Source of the DNA: Porphyromonas sp.
GTDB lineage: Bacteria > Bacteroidota > Bacteroidia > Bacteroidales > Porphyromonadaceae
Reading direction: 5' to 3'
Assembly (NCBI GenBank): GCA_029983495.1
Contig: JASBZJ010000063.1
Location: forward strand, 1-9,716
Length of the DNA stretch: 9,716 nucleotides
Shown: piece by piece, positions 7,556 to 9,716 of the stretch
How the letters are laid out: the number at the start of each line of letters is the position of its first letter
How positions within the stretch are numbered: the stretch's first letter is position 1
The notes under the pieces: model-generated
Seen by the model: only the letters and a program-made list of their open reading frames with translations
Told to the model about the DNA's origin: nothing
Databases searched by the model: none
Made by a program: the position numbers and the translations under genes

Positions 7556-8614
7556 TTGCCTCAGTTAAGAGTGTATAATACGAATCCTAAACTAATAGTT
7601 ATAACTGGTCCTACTGGTATTGGTAAGACTAGTTTTGCTATAAGAATAGCCCAAAAACTTCATTGCCCAATAGTTTCCGCTGATTCTCGGCAAGTTTTTA
7701 TCGAAATGCCTATTGGAACTTCCGCTCCAACCGAAAATGAGCAACTTAGCGTACCTCATTACATGGTAGGAGTTCGTTCTGTTCACGAGCCTTACTCAGT
7801 TTCCGATTATGAACATGATGTATTGCCTCTTTTAAAAAAGCTATTCAATGAATGCCAGTATGTTGTGCTAACGGGCGGTTCGATGCTTTACGTTGATGCT
7901 ATTACTAAGGGGTTCGATGATATTCCGCCTACCAAACCTGAAGTACGAATATATTTGACCGAACGAGTTAAGACCGAAGGGTTAAGCTCAATTCTACAAC
8001 AACTAAAGCAAATCGATCCTATTTATTATAATACAGTAGATAAAAATAATGCTAAGCGAGTTATTCGTGGGTTAGAAGTTTACCTTTCTACAGGAAAACC
8101 CTTCTCGTCGTTTCGTAAAGGAGAACTTAAACGACGCCCATTCTCCGTTCAAAAGGTTCTTCTCGAAAAACCGCGCAACCTACTGTACGAATCAATTAAC
8201 ACCCGAACTCGAATTATGATTCGCAATGGGTGGTTACTCGAAGCTCTTCCTCTTTTTCCATATCGCGAATTAAACGCATTGAATACGATTGGCTATAAGG
8301 AACTTTTTTCCTTTTTTATTGAAGTAATTCACTGTTTGGGGTATGAGATTCCTTTTTCAAATACCTCCATACCACCCGAGCTTTTTACCGAGTTATCAGG
8401 CTTATGTAAAGCCATTCAAACCGAAAATTTTGCTACAATTCCCCAACCCATAATTGAAGCATTTTTCCATACCATAGAACAGATTCAGAGCAACACCCGA
8501 AATTACGCACGGAAACAGATTATTTACTTTCGAAAAGACGATTCTTCCATTTCTTTTTCTCCCCTGGGAAAAATTGAGAAGCTATTCCCCGCACTGGGCA
8601 TTCACTCATTATAA
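7556..8614 (+). CDS. miaA: tRNA dimethylallyltransferase with non-ATG start and C-terminal insertion
   Basis: MiaA transfers a dimethylallyl group from DMAPP to N6 of adenine 37 in tRNAs that read UNN codons. The family motifs are clear: P-loop GPTGIGKT (18-25), SADSRQ (41-46), which carries the catalytic Asp, IGTSAPT (53-59), GGSMLYVDAI (107-116), KRVIRGLEVY (167-176), NTIGYKELF (243-251) and NTRNYARKQIIYFRKD (313-328). An in-frame TAA at 7553-7555 precedes the gene and the first in-frame ATG is at 7706, beyond the P-loop. Translation must therefore begin at TTG 7556, GTG 7571 or another non-ATG codon. TTG is listed, but GTG gives an N-terminus closer to the family. The gap between GYKELF and TRNYARK is about 62 residues, against roughly 22 in typical homologues. 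The insert makes the protein 352 residues long rather than about 300-315. Coupling to the upstream gene is likely. Confidence 0.92.
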   Translation: MPQLRVYNTNPKLIVITGPTGIGKTSFAIRIAQKLHCPIVSADSRQVFIEMPIGTSAPTENEQLSVPHYMVGVRSVHEPYSVSDYEHDVLPLLKKLFNECQYVVLTGGSMLYVDAITKGFDDIPPTKPEVRIYLTERVKTEGLSSILQQLKQIDPIYYNTVDKNNAKRVIRGLEVYLSTGKPFSSFRKGELKRRPFSVQKVLLEKPRNLLYESINTRTRIMIRNGWLLEALPLFPYRELNALNTIGYKELFSFFIEVIHCLGYEIPFSNTSIPPELFTELSGLCKAIQTENFATIPQPIIEAFFHTIEQIQSNTRNYARKQIIYFRKDDSSISFSPLGKIEKLFPALGIHSL

Positions 8615-8831
8615 AAAAGCTGATTGAGCTTATGTAAGACCCTATCCTCATTATTGGGTATACATCCAAGGCGTACCCATGATAGCCTTGACTTAATGCC
8701 CAACAATATAGATGATGAAATGTATATAAAAAAAAGAAATCAAAAAAATAAGTAACTCTGGAACTCAAAGAGCCGAATGAGGAACTCAAATACACACTTT
8801 TTGGGAAGCTACCCAGGATAAATACTCCCTA
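8615..8831. other. AT-rich spacer with small repeats after miaA
   Basis: I see no gene in this 217-base spacer. A short stem AAGCT / AGCTT (8619-8623 and 8629-8633) follows the miaA stop but has no T-run, so it is a poor terminator candidate. Two further interleaved stems are TGGGTA / TACCCA (8655-8660 and 8674-8679) and CAAGGC / GCCTTG (8667-8672 and 8685-8690). They overlap like a pseudoknot or alternative fold. A 10-base direct repeat GGAACTCAAA occurs at 8760-8769 and 8781-8790. This spacer marks the change from core genes to accessory DNA. Confidence 0.5.
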
Positions 8832-9323
8832 ATGAAAAATCCTAAATATAAATTTAGATGGTCTGCAACAACTATAATTGTTACAGCACTTTTTATCTTA
8901 AGTGTAATACTTATGTTATTATTTACATATCCATACAATAAATGGTGGATTATTTGCACAAATATGATTGTCGTAGTAATTACTTTATACTTCATTGCTA
9001 TAAGTCCGTGCTATTGGGTCGTAACAAATGATGGTTTAAAACTAACACGTTTCTTCAGCCCCACTCTCTTTTTTCCTTTTGAAGAATATATCATAAAAAG
9101 CACTACTATGTCTCATATATCCAATTCTATTAGGGTATTTGGATCAGGTGGCTTTATGGGTATTGTTGGACTTTTTTATTCAAAAAGACTAGGTTTCTTT
9201 TCCTTGTATATTACCGATGAGAAAAGCGATTTAATAGCACTTTCTCGCAAGAGCGATGGTAAAACATTCATAATGAATGGGTCATACCAAATTGTTTGTG
9301 GTGGAAGTAGCATAAACACTTAA
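8832..9323 (+). CDS. Small membrane protein with bacterial PH-like domain
   Basis: This 163-residue protein begins with a basic segment (MKNPKYKFRW) and two hydrophobic helices at about 13-32 and 38-58, with a short loop between them. This looks like a membrane hairpin with both ends in the cytoplasm. The rest resembles a bacterial PH-like domain: YWVVTNDGLKLTR (61-73), a PFEEYIIKS strand (82-90), RVFGSGGFMGIVGLF (101-115), then LGFFSLYITDEKSDLIALSR (120-139) and GKTFIMNG (143-150). The pattern of variable strand, G-rich turn, 'G-x-F', then a strand ending in a K-T-(F/Y)-(V/I) segment is typical of those proteins. The usual closing C-terminal helix is replaced by the 13 residues 151-163, so the gene may have been shortened. 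The start ATG is preceded by AGGATAAATACTCCCTA. Arg codons include AGA and AGG, unlike the CGN-rich core genes. The function is unknown. Confidence 0.6.
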   Translation: MKNPKYKFRWSATTIIVTALFILSVILMLLFTYPYNKWWIICTNMIVVVITLYFIAISPCYWVVTNDGLKLTRFFSPTLFFPFEEYIIKSTTMSHISNSIRVFGSGGFMGIVGLFYSKRLGFFSLYITDEKSDLIALSRKSDGKTFIMNGSYQIVCGGSSINT

Positions 9324-9334
9324 AGGTAGAGTCT

Positions 9335-9356
9335 ATGAAAACAAGTGACTTTTCAT
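9335..9356. repeat. Inverted repeat between the PH-like gene and the transposase
   Basis: ATGAAAA (9335-9341) pairs with TTTTCAT (9350-9356) across an 8-base loop. It lies 11 bases after the PH-like gene's stop and about 40 bases before the transposase start. It could be a weak terminator for the upstream gene or part of the left end of the insertion sequence, whose terminal repeat I cannot define without the other end. Confidence 0.3.
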
Positions 9357-9388
9357 GTATAAAAGAGATGATAACTAAGTAGTAAAAT

Positions 9389-9392
9389 GGAG
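9389..9392 (+). promoter_or_regulatory. Shine-Dalgarno site of the transposase gene
   Basis: GGAG lies 5 bases before the ATG at 9398. This fixes the transposase start and contrasts with the core genes in this window, which mostly lack a recognisable Shine-Dalgarno sequence. It fits an independently mobile gene. Confidence 0.5.
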
Positions 9393-9397
9393 TAAAT

Positions 9398-9716
9398 ATG
9401 GCCACACAGTCCAAATCAACGAACGAAGAAGTGAGCTTTGCAGATGTAATGCTCGAAGAACGCTGTCGCAAAAGTCAAAATGCCTTTCTACATCAAGTGG
9501 ATACCCTCATAGATTGGCGTCCGATACGGTCGATAATCAACAAGAAGTACACGAAACGACAAAGTGCGGTAGGTGCCCCCGCCTATGATGTAATTCTATT
9601 GTTCAAAATGCTCTTGCTTCAATCGTGGTACAATTTAAGCGACTGTGCATTGGAAGAGCGTGTAAAAGAAAAAGTCGAGGAAATATTTTGTCATCTCAAA
9701 AATTATTTCCACCTTT
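9398..9716 (+). CDS. IS5-family transposase, 5' part, cut by the window edge and possibly internally deleted
   Basis: The 106 visible codons contain the N-terminal DUF772-type domain of IS5-family DDE transposases: SFADVMLEERCRKSQNAFLH (13-32), LIDWRPIRSII (38-48), YTKRQSAVGAPAYDVILLFK (51-70) and MLLLQSWYNLSDCALEERV (71-89). In intact relatives the last motif is normally followed by a segment of the type ND-S-L-x-F-x-x-F-x-G-L, then a PDHSTISRFR-like motif leading into the catalytic core. Here it continues KEKVEEIFCHLKNYFHL (90-106), which looks more like the VE-x-x-F-x-x-(I/L)-K segment near the C-terminus of these enzymes. The other two forward frames do not restore the expected segment. 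A deletion joining the two ends near 9662-9668 is therefore possible, leaving a non-functional copy. Genuine divergence cannot be excluded because the sequence stops here. The element's left end must lie in 9324-9397. Confidence 0.85.
   Translation, partial: MATQSKSTNEEVSFADVMLEERCRKSQNAFLHQVDTLIDWRPIRSIINKKYTKRQSAVGAPAYDVILLFKMLLLQSWYNLSDCALEERVKEKVEEIFCHLKNYFHL

Noticed and set aside
8619..8633. Terminator after miaA
   Set aside because: The stem is only 5 bp and is followed by ATGTAAG rather than a run of T.

Overview
The window looks like a chromosomal segment of a low-GC member of the Bacteroidetes, probably order Bacteroidales. The evidence is the run of genes at 3136-6986: a DUF1599 protein, a BT_3928-type DoxX/MauE-like membrane protein, tpiA, a small secreted SPOR protein and folE. 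This order is characteristic of that phylum, and the proteins match Bacteroidales family members as I recall them. Most genes also lack a clear Shine-Dalgarno sequence, as is usual in this phylum. Every convincing gene is on the + strand.

Layout. Positions 1-554 hold no confident gene. Two tight inverted repeats at the left edge may be the end of an insertion sequence, and several hairpins lie in the leader of lon. Positions 555-3098 encode a full-length Lon protease. Positions 3136-6986 hold the five-gene conserved block described above, with gaps of 24-63 bases that suggest co-transcription. Positions 7010-8614 hold an acidic-tailed pRiA4b ORF-3-like protein whose stop codon directly abuts miaA. 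miaA has no ATG before its P-loop, so it probably starts at TTG or GTG by translational coupling. It also carries an insertion of about 40 residues near its C-terminus.

After miaA the character changes to accessory DNA. There is a 217-base AT-rich spacer with small repeats, then a two-helix membrane protein with a bacterial PH-like domain. The window ends in the 5' part of an IS5-family transposase, which seems to switch from N-terminal to C-terminal-like sequence after about 89 codons.

Functionally the core genes are housekeeping: protein quality control (lon), glycolysis (tpiA), tetrahydropterin/folate entry (folE), tRNA A37 modification (miaA) and cell-envelope functions (SPOR and DoxX-like proteins). 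I found no defence system, CRISPR array, RNA gene or clearly novel multi-gene system. The items most worth a second look are the unexplained conserved grouping of DUF1599 and the DoxX-like protein with tpiA and folE, the unusual miaA, and the possibly deleted IS copy at the right edge.
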